The position numbers and the translations under genes were made by a program. A stretch of 64,000 nucleotides of DNA from Euryodendron excelsum (taxonomy: Eukaryota > Streptophyta > Magnoliopsida > Ericales > Pentaphylacaceae): the NCBI GenBank assembly GCA_033060915.1, contig CM065386.1:5372501-5436500 (forward strand), given 5' to 3'. Below are positions 34,990 to 46,155 of this stretch, piece by piece (position 1 is the first letter of the stretch; each line of letters opens with the position of its first letter). The notes beneath the pieces are model-generated. The model was not told the DNA's origin, did no database searches, and was given only the letters and a program-made list of their open reading frames with translations.

Positions 34990-36860
34990 GATTAATGGCA
35001 GCACAAGAAATTATTGGAACTATTAAGCGCGTACATAGATGTTTTCACTTGGTCCTATCTAGACATGCCTGGGCTGGATGAATCCATTGTAAAACACAAA
35101 TTACCCCTAGACCCGCAGATGAAACCCTTTAAGCAGAAGTTGAGAAGATTAAAGCCAAAATGGAGTCTGAAGATTAAGGAAGAAATGATTAAACAGTTCT
35201 AAGTAGGATTTTTGCAAGTAGTAGAGTATCCCCAATGGTTGCCTAACATTATCCTTGTACCCAAGAAAGACAGTAAGGTGTGGATGTGTATTGATTTTCG
35301 GGACCTCAACAAGGCCAGTCCAAAAGAGGATTTTCCTCTCCCACACATAAATTTGCTTGTTGATAACACGGCTAGTCATAAATTATTTTCCTTCATGGAC
35401 GACTTTTTGGGATACAACTAGATCAAGCTAGCGGAAGAGGATTGAAAGAAGACTGCTTTTATCACCCCCTAGGGAGTGTATTGTTATAAAGTTATGCCAT
35501 TCGAACTACGCAACGCGGGGGCAACCTACCAAAAGACCATGGTAACCTTACTTCTTGATATGATGCATCAGGAAGTGAAAATTTATGTGGATGACATGAT
35601 CATCAAGTCCAAACAGCGGAAGGATCACCTATTGAACCTACGAAAGGTGTTTGACCATCTCCGTAAATATCAGCTCAAGCTAAATCCCACCAAGTGCACC
35701 TTTGGGGTATCTTAAGGGAAGTTGTTGGGGTTTATAATAAATGAAAAGGGGATAGAGATTGATCTTGCCAAAGTCAAGTCCATTGTTGAAATGCCCGCTT
35801 TGAGAAGGGAAAAAGAGATCCCGTCCTTTTTGGGAAAATTAAACTTCATCAATAGGTTCATCGCTCAAATGACTCATTTATGAGAACCTATTTTCAAAAT
35901 CCTCAATAAAGATGTTCCAAAAGAGTGGGATGATAACTATTAAGTAGTTTTCGAGAAAATCAAAGAATACCTACGGAATCCTCCAGTCCTAGTGGCACCT
36001 ACCCCAAGGTGCCCTCTATTGATGTACATGTCAGTTTTTGGATACTTGCATGGGGTGTGTTTTGGGGCAGCATGATGAAACAGGAAGGGAGGAGCAAGCC
36101 ATTTATTACCTCAGTAAAAAGTTCTTACCATATGAAACAAAGTATTCGGATCTCGAGAAAACCTGCTGCGCGCTAGCCTGGGCAGCTCACAGGCTTCGAC
36201 ATTACATGCTCTCATCCCTCAAATGGATCCCCTTAAGTATATATTCGAGAAACCGACCCTGTCTAACAGAATTGCTCGATGGCACATGATCCTTCCACAA
36301 TTCGATACTGTATTTACTACCTGTAAAGCAGTCAAAGGGCAAGTAATAGCTAATTATTTAGCTGAGAACCCTATTAATGATTACCAATCTATGGAACCCA
36401 AATTTTTCGATAAAAATATACTATGCTCTGATAATGCATTTGAAGAGCAAGCAGAAATTGGGTGGAAGATGTATTTCGATGGGGCTACTGACAAAATGGG
36501 AGCTGGCATTGGGGCAGTAGTAGTATTAAGAACAGGCAGTCATTATCCCATTGTGGTTAAGCTACAACTAGAACTGTGCACCAATAACATCGCAATATGA
36601 GGCTTGTATCTTGGGTTTAAGACTAGCATTAGAGATGAAGATCGACGAATTGGTTGTTTTTGGAGATTTAGATTTGGTTATTCAGCAATCCAATGATGTA
36701 TACCAAACTCGATATGCCAAACTTTCCCCGTATCATCAACAGGTCAAGGATTTATGTTAACAATTTAGAAGTGTGGTTTTCCATCATGTACCCCGAGTAT
36801 AGAATAACTTCGCTGATGCCTTAGCCACTTTAGCTGCAGCAATCAAGGTTGACAAGGGCA
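34990..36860 (+). pseudogene. Reverse transcriptase and RNase H of the Tat/Ogre-like element
   Basis: RT starts near 35010 (LLELLSAYIDVFTWSYLDMPG), then RLKPKWSLKIKEEM, VPKKDSKVWMCIDFRDLNKA, the block VMPFELRNAGATYQ and YVDDMIIKSK, the intact polymerase site at about 35586-35615. Stops fall at 35200, 35419, 35443, 35470 and 35713. Frameshift near 36080 separates the RT thumb from the RNase H tether (KVFGSRENLLRA). The RNase H block WKMYFDGATDKMGAGIGAVV is at about 36463-36522 and HHVPRV...NNFADALATL at about 36780-36835. The frame cannot be translated through. Confidence 0.85.
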
Positions 36861-38200
36861 CCAAAATATCCTCTTTATAGATCTTCACCAGAGATACCCC
36901 TTCCTATTGCCTTCACACATCAGCTGAGCTTGATGGGCAACCGTGGTTTCATAACATCAAGAGGAACATTCAAACCAGGACATTACCTGATACAGCATCA
37001 CATCGAGATAGGAAAACCATTTGCTATTTGGCAGGGCATTACTTTATAGTCAAAAATGAGTTTCTCATGAGATCATAGTTTGGACCTCTGAAGTGCGTCA
37101 ATGCCATCAAAGCCAAAATTATCATAGAGGAAGTACATGAAGGGGTTTATGGTCCCCACATGAATGACCACACGCTTGCCAAGAAGATTCTCCAGACAGG
37201 GTATTACTGGTCAACCATGGAGTTAGATTGTATTAGATAATTCTCCGGTGTCATAAATGCCAGATACATAGGGATAAGATCAAAGCACCACCCACGGAAC
37301 TTCATTCCATGTCAACCCCTTGGCCTTTTTCTATGTGGGGGATAGATATGATTGGCCTTATCACCCCCAAAGCCTCCAACGGCCACCATTTCATCCTGGT
37401 TGCCATTGATTACTTCGCTAAGTGGGTGGAAGCAGTCTCCTACATTCACGTTACCAAGAAGGCCATGGAAAAGTTCATAAAAAATCACATCATCTGTTGG
37501 TATGGGATCCCCGAATCACTCATTACTGACATTGCCTCCAATCTAAATAATGAGTTGGTATCAAAGTTATGCCAAAAGTTTCACATCACCCACCGAAACT
37601 TAATTACCAACTGGCCTCAGATGAATGGAGCAATAGAAGCAGCCAATAAAAACGTCAAGAGAATACTCCGAAAGATGATGGACAACTATAAAGATTGGCA
37701 CGAGAAACTTCCTTTTGCATTGATGGCTTATCGAACTACCATGAGGGTTTCCACCGGAAGTACTCACTTTGAGTTGGTCTACGGCACAGAGGCAGTCATC
37801 CCCATTGAGATTGAGATTCCTTCCCTAAAGATCTTAATGGAAACCAAGTTGGATGAAGCAGAGTGGATCAAAGACCAGTATGCTCAACTCTGCCTGCTAG
37901 ATTAGAAGCGATTAGCTGCAATTTATCACGCTCAGTGTTACAGAATATGAATGGCTAGGGCATTTGATAAGAAGGTGTTGCCTCGATCATTCCGACCGGG
38001 AGATTTGGTGTTAAAAAAGGGATTCCCTCATCAATAAGTAGCACAAGGGAAATTTGCTCCAAACTATGAAAGGTTGTTCGTGATAAAAAAAAAAAAAAAA
38101 AAAAAAAGATCCTGTTTGGAGGAGCTCTCATTTTGGAGGAAATGGATGGTTAGGAATTCTCTAGTCCGTTGAATTTAGATGCTGTCAAACACTATTACAT
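36861..38200 (+). pseudogene. Integrase of the Tat/Ogre-like element
   Basis: The zinc-binding N-terminus lies near 37140-37230 (HMNDHTLAKKILQTGYYW). The core is open from 37309 to 37905: WGIDMIGLI gives the first catalytic Asp, LITDIASNLNNE the second (the usual Asn after Asp is Ile), and WPQMNGAIEAANKN holds the Glu. The C-terminal part (RSFRPGDLVLKKGF, APNYERLFVIKK) is followed by a run of 23 A inside lysine codons, then GGALILEEMDG and a stop. Integrase inserts the element's cDNA. Confidence 0.85.
38085..38107 (+). repeat. (A)23 homopolymer inside the integrase C-terminus
   Basis: The family has a short Lys-Lys motif here; the run has expanded it and probably shifted the frame. It is not followed by a TSD, so it is an expansion rather than a retrotransposed tail. 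Confidence 0.7.
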
Positions 38201-39438
38201 GTGATTCTGAAAGCTAGACCTTTGGTTTCTATGGGGAAGCAATAAAAATTTACTTTCCTTAATCTCAGCTAATCAATCGAGCATAATTCAATGGTAAAGC
38301 TCTATGGACTAAGCAATTGAATTTTGAAATGACAAGAGGCCCTCGTTTTATCTCCCATGCAGTAAAAAAAAAAAAAAAACAACCTTTGTCAAACCCTTAG
38401 AGCCAATTACTTCCTTCAAAAACATCTCCTAACTGGGTGATCATGCTTGGTCGAGATAAAGCATTAAGGATATGCGTATCAAAAATATAAAAAAAAAAGG
38501 AATCCCCGAAGTACTATTATTCCAAGTTCACAAAAGCACTTTTGTCTACTTGGAATAAAAATAAAAAGGATAGGTGAGGTATCCGAAGAAAGATAAAAAT
38601 ACGCAAAAAAGTGCTACTAGACCAAAAATCATTAATAGTGATCACTGATAGAATGGTAGGTTTGAGCCTTTCCTTTTCTTTTGAAAGTGAAAACCCACAC
38701 CACAACCCTTCAAGTCCTTTCAGATCAAAATGAAATTGCTTAGTCCAAATGAGCTCACCGAAATACGTTATCGGCAAGGAAAACTGGGAGATGGAGTAAG
38801 TAGCATTTAGAAGTTTCTCAATAGAAACCAAAGGCCAGCTAAGGAAAGAGAGAGGGAGAAGAGAGAAAATAAGCACATTCCTAAGGATGCGGTGAAAACC
38901 CGAAAGGGCGCTGTAGGTAAAAGAGTAGGGATGTGACAAGATACAAAATTGTTGACCTTTGTGAAAACTTGCAAAGGTGCCTTGGTGTAAAAATGACGTA
39001 GCTGGGACTGACAAAAACCCTCACAACGGCCAGTAGTAAATAGTAAAAGTAGCACAAAAAAAAAAACAGGATTGAGGAGTAAGAGATAATCCAAGACATG
39101 AGCATTCCTAGAAGTCATAAGTATAAAAACAGTAGTGAGAAAGTCAGAAGGTGTCTCAAAAAGCATTCTCCAGATTAGCCCAGTTAAGGTTAAAAGAAGC
39201 AAGGGTTCCCTTCACAAAACAATAAGTTAGTTAGAGTATCAAACCAAAAGAAGTAACTTTTCATTTAATTGTGGCTTTCATTCAACTTTTCTCAAGTTTG
39301 CTTTTTATACTAACCATGCAGGAAAAACATCTCAAAAGTGTGGAAGGCTACAAGTTCATAAGGTAAAAAAAGAAAAAGAAAAAGGTATACAATACTGAAA
39401 TGAAGTCTATCTCTATATAAATGCAAGAATCAATAAAT
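38201..39438 (+). other. 3' untranslated region of the Tat/Ogre-like element
   Basis: Noncoding with A-rich tracts. GTGAAAACCCGAAAGGGCGC (about 38890-38910) and TTGTGAAAACTTGCAAAGG (about 38958-38976) are related half-palindromic blocks typical of the region after integrase in these elements. The long minus-strand open frames here (38517-39014, 38807-39202) are Leu/Phe/Ser-rich and not protein-like. Confidence 0.55.
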
Positions 39439-40412
39439 CTAGGAGTGAGGGGTAAAAATATATCGCTCCCCATCATCATCAGAAAAGGAGTTGATTAGGG
39501 AGGGATCAACTGGCTTGCCACCCGCAAGAAGAGCACTCGAAGGGGTACCAACCATCAATGACCCAAGCCAGCCCTGCTCGTAGTCTGCACACCTGGCTAG
39601 AAACATATCCCTTTCCCAGGCAAAGGATTCCACAGCCTCTCGTAAAAATTGACTATTCGTAACATCATCCTCCAGGGGAGTGAAAATGTCCAGAACACCT
39701 CGTGGCCGCTTACGTCCCCTCAAAGTACTTGAGGGCGGGCTATCATGTGTTGATCTAGCCGCTGCTAGCTGCATCTCCAAAGAAGCTACCTCAGCGTCTC
39801 TCGCCCTCAACCGATCATGCAATACTTATATCAACCATCAGTTTTGCCGCCTATGACGTTGCCCTTGAACAATCATAGCTGTTAAGAAGTCTGTGTACCC
39901 TGTAAGCGGTAAAGGAGTCTCAAAGAGTAGATCCCCATACCTGCTAGGACCTAACACGTAGCATTGAAGCCAATAGTGGTAAGTCTCAGTCTCAAGGGGC
40001 ATGACAGAGAATGGACCGTCATCGTCCATGCGAGGAAGCAAAGATCTCCATATATCCATAAATCTCTCTACCAATGCTCTCGGGATTGAAGCCTTAAAGA
40101 CAAGAGTGAACTTAGTCGCAGATGCCAGATAGGGGATATCCTGACTCCTACCAAGCTGTCGCAGAACTTGAATCCCAAAGAAAGAGGCAATGCCCCGTAA
40201 GCCTACTAAGGGCACGAAGGCTCTCTTGGAAGGTCGAACTCTCAAGAAATACTTACCAACCAATCCTGAATACCACCTGACTGCGCTCGACCTCATACTT
40301 TGAAGGTAGTCAGCCTAGGTTACAGCGGTCCGCAAAAACCTCCCCTCATCCGTCTTATCTCTCTGAGATCTCATCAAGGAGCGTATATGGTCAAACTTGG
40401 GATACCATGTAT

Positions 40413-40417
40413 GCTGG
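40413..40417 (+). repeat. TSD of the 4.3-kb solo LTR, left copy (GCTGG)
   Basis: Identical to 44724-44728. On the minus strand the interrupted reading frame can be followed across the joined site. Confidence 0.88.
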
Positions 40418-41022
40418 TGTAAGCACCCCATTTTTGCCCACTCGGCAGTCACCGGCCTGACCGAACTTCCTTTCAAAACTCCATAAGCACATTCAAGCAC
40501 AAATCAACTTTCAAGTCCCTATCCAATCAATCAACCGCTTATCAGGCCCGCTGGGCCCAATAGAGGCCAAATAACCAAACCTGCCCCTTGGGCATCCAGG
40601 CACATTTTGAGAAAGCTTAGAATCCCTCAAAACGATAAGTCCATCCTTCCAAAATGTTGTCAAACCATCAGACGTCCCCCGCACGCCATTTATTCCAAAT
40701 CCGGTCCTATTCCAGCTCACTCTGGTCAAAATGACCGTTTTGCCCCTGAACGTCTCAACACTGCACAAACCCCACCGAACGGAAAAAGACTCTCCCAAAA
40801 CCATCCCTGAACAACCCTACGCACTTAACACAACATACCAAACCATTCCTAACCATCTCCAACCAACTCCGGTCGAAATGACCGTTTTGCCCCTAGAAGC
40901 CCAAAAATGCCCCGAAACAGCACCGGCCTTGGGATTTCGAGCGGAGGTTTCACCACACGCCTTTGTTTAACCCAAGGAACCCCCTACGATGCTAAACTCA
41001 CATGACTCAATAAAATTTTCCT

Positions 41023-41459
41023 GGAGCGTCTCGCAGACGCTCCGTCTAAATTGTCTTTTCTCTCGATTTCCTAGTTATAACGCACCGTCAACTGACTTGA
41101 GAAATACGTAAATCAGGGAATTATCGAAAGCTCGTCCATAGATCTTTCCATCGATACAGTTCGATCGAATAGATCGCTTCCCGAAGCCCTCCATCGTACG
41201 GTGTGCAAACCATGACTTTCAGCAACCCCTAGAGCGTCTCGCAGACGCTCCGTCAAGGTTGACTTTTTCTCCGATTCCCTAATTAAAACGCATCGTCAAA
41301 CGACTTGATAAATGCATAAATTTGGGAATTTCAAAAAGTATTTCTAGAGTACTTTCCATCGGTACGGTCCGATCGAATAGATCGCTTCCCGAAGGCCCCG
41401 ATCACACGAAACGAAAACAACCACTTTCAGACACCCACGGAGCGTATCACAGACGCTCC
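41023..41459 (+). repeat. 208-bp tandem repeat carrying a perfect hairpin
   Basis: GGAGCGTCT, three bases, AGACGCTCC occurs at 41023-41043, recurs at 41231 and, with two changes, at 41439: exactly 208 bp apart each time. Sequence between hairpins is also shared (GATCGAATAGATCGCTTCCCG in both units). Further palindromes follow at 41650-41670, 41764-41782 and 41779-41805, then a weak TATA at about 41840. Confidence 0.88.
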
Positions 41460-43104
41460 ACGAAAGTGTCCTTTTTTATACTATTCCCAAGACGATATCC
41501 CACGCTTCTGAACATAATTCAATCTCTTCGAAAACATGAAAGTTCATCGGATGCACTAGGAGAACATCCCCAGTGCGACCAATTCCCCTGGAACCTTCTC
41601 GGTTGGCCCAATTACCGTGGCAAAGTTTGGGCGAATCTTCCCGGTGATGGAGCGTATGCTACATGCGCTCAAATTTTGTTCAGATCAACCGACTTTCGAT
41701 CAACGGTCGAGATTTAGTCAGTACAATGGTGACACGTGGCGTTCCGCCAGATGAATAGTACCCGCGCATGTAGGACATGCGCCTGTGTAAAATTTATACA
41801 GGCGCATGTGCTACATGCACCAGTATCAAAAAATTTTGCCTATAGATACCAGACCCCCCCCTTGCATATTCAAGCACTGAAAATTGATGCGAACCCCTGC
41901 TGAAATCGCTCCAGAATCTCGAATCTCTACACATACTCCACTTCTCCAACACTTAGGCTAGATTCCACCTCCCTCAAGCCTATACACTTCACCTACATAG
42001 CCTTATACACCATTAAACACTCCATTCCAGCCCCTTAAGCCCTCTTGAAGTCATTCAAGCTCCAATCAAGACATCCATTGAAAACTACAAGTGTGTTGAA
42101 GGCAAAGGTGGTATCTGTTTTACATTTGTGTCTTCCCCCCACTCTTCTCTTCTCCCTCCTAGCCTACTTAGGCTATTCTCTATTTTAATCCCCATCTACA
42201 ACCTCCCATTCTTGCATGCTTGAGCCAAGAGGGCTCTTAGATCATGCCTAGAGGAAAGCAAGTGAGAGCCACTGTGTAAGGGGACCTCTCACTAGCCTAC
42301 TTTAAGATGATATGGCCTAAGAGCCCCTTGTTTATGTGGTGTAGCCTAAAAATCTTGTATGTAATCATGACCCAGTATATATTACTATTTTGATCATGTT
42401 TTGCATGCTTGGCTTCATTTTATGCTTATTGTCATGCTCTACAATGCTTACATTGCTCTTATTTTCATGCCATTTACAAGCTCTATATTTCTTTCAAAAA
42501 TTGTTTCAAGAGTTGGCCCCTTGAAGTGTAGGATGGGATTTTAGGAATTATGCCTTAGAAGACCTCCTACTAAACCCCTAACTTTCATTTTGGCATCATT
42601 GCATTTTAACTTGCATAAAAATTGCTCTCAAAGTCTTTAATTTTCTATGGTTCTTATCCCCTCAAGTTTAGTGGTTGGAATGGCCCCATGGAATCCTCTC
42701 TTGAGTGGTCTCCCTTTTGTTTGCCCATATGAACCCTCTTTTGATAGAATTGTTCCTTTGAAAAATGGTTTTCAAAATCTTTCTCCAAAGATGATTTTCA
42801 AAAATGCATTCTCTCCATCTTTGCATCAAAAATGATTTTCCAAAAATTGCCATCCTTATGTTCATTTTAGAAACCCCCACTCTTGTCAAGATAAAAGTTA
42901 TAATGGCCATAAGGAAACCTTTCTTTGAATGGTCTCCAACCACCGACCATATAAATCTTACTCTTGGCTAGAGTCAAAATTTTCATGAAAATGATCTTTA
43001 AAAAGATTGCCAACCAAAGTCCATTACATAACATGTTTTGTTTTTCAAAAACTTTTTCCAAGAATGCATTAAACCAACTTTCAAAACCATTTTCCAATCC
43101 AACC

Positions 43105-43350
43105 CAAGGTTAACTTGACCCTAGTTGACCAACCCTAGATTAACTTGACCCTAATTACCCAACACTAGGTTAACTTGACCCTAGTTGTCTAACCCTAGGT
43201 TTACTTGACCCTAGTTCACTCACCTTAGGTTAACTTAACCCTAATTAGCTAACCTTAAGTCACCTTAACCCTAGGTTAACCTAATCCAAGTTAGTTAACC
43301 TTAAGTCACCCCTAACCCTAGGCTAACCCAACCTAGGTTAATACACTTCA
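43105..43350 (+). repeat. Degenerate ~30-bp minisatellite of CCCTA wording
   Basis: About seven units of the form GGTTAACTTGACCCTAGTTG, with AACCCTAGG between them, period about 30-33 bp. It looks superficially telomeric but units are too long and irregular for plant telomere repeat. Confidence 0.75.
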
Positions 43351-43822
43351 GGGTTCCAACTCTTGAACCCTTTTCTAAATGATCATTCAAATTTTCAAAC
43401 TATTCTCATAGCTTATTTTTCCAAACCTCCTACTCTCTTGATTTCAAAGAACCAACTCCATAAACTCTTCAAATATTCTTACATTCCCTCTTCAAGACTT
43501 TTTCAAAAATGTTTTTAAAGAGTCACAAACCTAAGGTGTCCCTAGCCCTCTCATGGTTAGGGATTCCAAGGAGAAATGATAAATCAAGAACAAGCTCTAA
43601 GGTTGTCCATATTAGGATTCCAAACTCTTGGCCACTCTCAAAAACCACTTTAAAAAACAAAGTCATCAAAACATTCCAAAATCATGCCTCCAAGGTTTTC
43701 AAAACAAGACTTCAAAAACACTCTCAAACTCTCTTGAGTTATTCAAAAATATTTTCCAAAACTCTCTCATATTAATCCAAAAACATTTTCAGAACATTCC
43801 ACCATCCAATATTAAGTCAAAA

Positions 43823-43975
43823 CTTCAAAGATCTCAAAGTGTCTTAAACTCTTCCAAAGATCTCAAAGCGTCTTAAACTCTTCCAAAGACCTCAAAGTGT
43901 CTTAAACTCTTCCAAAGACCTCACAGTGTCTTAAACATTTCCAAAGACCCAAAGTGTCTTTAAACATTCCAAAGG
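43823..43975 (+). repeat. 29-bp minisatellite, about five units
   Basis: CTCAAAGTGTCTTAAACTCT begins at 43833, 43862, 43891 and 43920, a strict 29-bp period; a fifth degenerate unit follows. Confidence 0.88.
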
Positions 43976-44723
43976 CCCTAATGCGCCTATTTTCCATCGG
44001 GCTCTTGCCCGAACTACGAATGACCTGATTCTTGCCTAATGAGATACGTAGGCAACCTAAAATGGTGCGGTCATAACTTTTATTTCAACCCCCGTCTCCC
44101 TTTCAAAAATTCCAATCAATTCAAAGTTTCTATTTCAAACTCTTCCAAAACCTCCATTATTTTCAAACTTTTTCCAAAAACTTACATCATCCATCCAACA
44201 AGCGATGACTAAACCCCATTTTTCCAAAGTGGATATTAAGTGGACAGTGGTAACCGGTTATTCTAGTGAGTGAACAAAGGGTGATTAGACATGTAGGTAC
44301 CGAAAGGGCGGGGTAGGGTGATGATCTTAGGATATCTTCCCTACACATAACCAACCCCCGAACTTTAAATTTCTGTTTTCGAAAGACCAAAATGGAGTTA
44401 TTTTCAAAAAATGGCTTAAACATTTCCAAAAGATTGTCAAACAACCTATTTTCTTAAAACCCTCTCTTGAGGGAGTTTTTCAAAACCTTTTCCAAGAAAC
44501 CCTAAGTTTAATCTTCGGATTGACGCTTAGTTTTAGGTGTCCTAACTCACCTTTATCCAGTTAGGTGGCGACTCCTATTTTTCTAAAAAGCTCTTAGTCA
44601 AATCAATTTTCAAACTTAGTCGCACTTGTCCTTTTAGGAGGACGAATTCTAGTGACCGAGTTCCGTGCTTTAGGGTCTCCGAGCCAAAAGGACCTTGGAC
44701 ACCCAAAAAACCGGGGTGCGACA

Positions 44724-44728
44724 GCTGG
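44724..44728 (+). repeat. TSD of the 4.3-kb solo LTR, right copy (GCTGG)
   Basis: Identical to 40413-40417. Confidence 0.88.
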
Positions 44729-45423
44729 AATAAAAGAGTAACAAATAAATGCCCGATCGCCCAAAGCTAGAAAAGTGCAATGCATCCCAAAAAATGAGCA
44801 CCAACCATCTACTAGAATATGATAAAGCTCACAAAGATCTCCCCCACAACCATGGGAGCATAGGAGTGCCCCTTACGAATCGGGGCAAGCAGTGCACATA
44901 ATCGGCAGTCAACTAAATCATCTCCTTGTGAAAACACCGAGTAGTTTAGAAGGAGCAAAGTTAGAGCAATCATGCGATAAACAAACCAATCCTGAGAAGT
45001 ATGCCAATCACCTGAATGGGCTCGCATACCCACTGTGAACTCAAAGCGGGAAAAGAGAAACTCCACTGGAATGTAAGGAAACTAGGGCAAAAAGGTAGAC
45101 GAAAGAACTGCACGCCAGAGTCCAAGCTGGGATGAGACAACTGTAATGCAATCGTTAGGGAAGACAGGTCCTACGATGTCGATGGAATCATTTCGAAAAC
45201 TAAGGAGAAAACCATACTCGTCGGGAGTAGGGGTAAGCTCGCACTTCTTGAAGCAGAAAAGAGACAAGTTAGGCTGGCAAAAGAGAATCACTGCCTCCAT
45301 GAACCCTGGAATAAGCTGCACTGATAGGAGTGAAGCCACCAAATAGAAGGACTGGCGAAAGATATCTTGCTTATCCGAAGGATAGTTGTCATGCCAGACT
45401 CTCAATCGACTCAAAACCGCGTC

Positions 45424-45571
45424 CGCCATCTTGAAGGTCAAGGCAAGAATATCAATATAAGGTGACTATCACTCAGAAAGGTAAAAGAGAGGAGAAGTAG
45501 GAAAAAGAAAAAAGAGAAACAATAAAAAATAATAATAATAATAAAATAATAAAATAGTTTCAAATGATAAG
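45424..45571 (+). other. Spacer with AAT-rich low complexity
   Basis: GA-rich then (AAT)n tract at 45524-45560. No gene. Confidence 0.5.
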
Positions 45572-45745
45572 TCAAAATGAATTTATTACACATTTTGATT
45601 TAAAATAGCCAAATTTCAAGTCAAAATGAATTTTCTATACATTTTGATTTCAAAATTCAAGTCTCAAGTCAAAATGAATTTCCTACACATTTTGATTTTA
45701 AAATTCCAGTGTCAGGTCAAAATGAATTTCCTACACATTTTGATT
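45572..45745 (+). repeat. Four-unit 48-bp tandem repeat with hairpin
   Basis: TCAAAATG, 11 bases, CATTTTGA begins at 45572, 45621, 45669 and 45717 (period 48-49). Each unit has a perfect 8-bp inverted repeat. Confidence 0.9.
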
Positions 45746-45754
45746 TCAAATATT

Positions 45755-46155
45755 TGGCGAAAAAGGCAAAAGTCCAATCAAGAAGACGATAGTGTAGAGG
45801 ACTCCTATAGTGAAGAAGAAGTTGCACTCATCATTTCTTCATGTACGGAGAACATAGATTGGTTGTTGGATTCTGGATGTTCGGTTCACATGTGTGCGGT
45901 CAGAGAATAGTTTGTTACATATCAAGCATATGATGGTGGTACTGTTAAGATGGCTAACAATGACAAGAGCAAAGTTGTTGACGTGGGGATAGTGCGGTTT
46001 TGCATGTTTGATGGGACAATTGTGACTGTGATCGGCGTGAAGCATGTGCCAGATTTGAGAAAGAATCTAATATCTCTGGGAATGCTAGCTTCCAAGGGAT
46101 ACAAGTTCTCATACAAGGGAGGAGCTATTACGGTTTTCAAGGGAGACAAGATCTG
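45755..46155 (+). pseudogene. Copia protease fragment
   Basis: The frame before 45910 contains WLLDSGCSVHMC, an intact Copia aspartic protease site (DSG), then after a TAG at 45908-45910 it continues VKMANNDKSKVVDVGIV and VKHVPDLRKNLISLGML, the region leading into the GAG-pre-integrase domain. Nothing of integrase or RT follows. At 46149-46180 the wording CTGAGGAAGAATCTGATATC repeats the LRKNLIS codons once more, a small local duplication. It is not clearly part of any element described here. Confidence 0.8.

Larger units (their letters stand above)
25192..39438 (+). mobile_element. Tat/Ogre-like Gypsy element, interrupted and decayed
   Basis: The element starts with an LTR of the same family as the solo LTR at 40418-44723: TGTAAGCATCTCATTTTT against TGTAAGCACCCCATTTTT, then matching CAATCAATC, GGGCCCAA and TGACCGTTTTGC blocks. 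A long leader and degraded gag follow, then protease, RT, RNase H and integrase in Gypsy order (pol ends near 38200) and a 1.2-kb untranslated region with GAAAACCCGAAAGGGCG wording. Stops and frameshifts are frequent. A 3.1-kb insertion splits the protease. An antisense gene at 39439-45423 may be part of the same element. No intact 3' LTR is seen. Confidence 0.82.
40418..44723 (+). repeat. Solo LTR, 4.3 kb, Tat/Ogre family, with perfect TSD
   Basis: TGTAAGCACCCC...GGGGTGCGACA, 4306 bp, flanked by GCTGG at 40413-40417 and 44724-44728. The length and inner blocks (GAACTACGAATGACCTGATT and GAGATACGTAGGCAACC near 44010-44060) fit the very long LTRs of Ogre-like elements; it is the same family as 25192. 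Near its end AGGTGGCGACTCC resembles an Ogre primer site but lies within the LTR. No gag-pol is present, so it is a recombined solo LTR. It contains three tandem arrays listed separately. Confidence 0.9.
39439..45423 (-). pseudogene. Antisense accessory ORF (Ogre ORF1-like), split by a 4.3-kb LTR
   Basis: On the minus strand an ATG at 45429 or 45423 (MADAVLSRLRVWHDNY) starts a protein with FCFKKCELTPTPDEYGFLLS, close to the LTPTxEEY motif of the extra ORF of Ogre-like elements. It continues at 45066-44812, is cut by the LTR 40418-44723, and resumes with HTWYPKFDHIRSLMRSQRDK, a stop at 40315, then RWYSGLVGKYFLRVRPSKRA and a C-terminal coiled-coil-like part (39822-39439, RARDAEVASLEMQLAAARS). 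Small stops and frameshifts occur. In Ogre this ORF is usually upstream of gag in sense; here it is antisense, downstream of a sense pol. Confidence 0.7.

Noticed and set aside
38517..39202. Two minus-strand frames of 165 and 131 codons
   Set aside because: Low-complexity Leu/Phe/Ser composition over an A-rich untranslated region; no family motif.
43105..43350. Interstitial telomere
   Set aside because: CCCTA wording is present, but units are ~30 bp and irregular, with no run of the 7-bp plant telomere repeat.
44565..44580. GGTGGCGACTCC as a primer-binding site marking an internal LTR end
   Set aside because: The TG...CA ends with a perfect TSD place the LTR end at 44723, so this string lies inside the LTR; it may be a relic.
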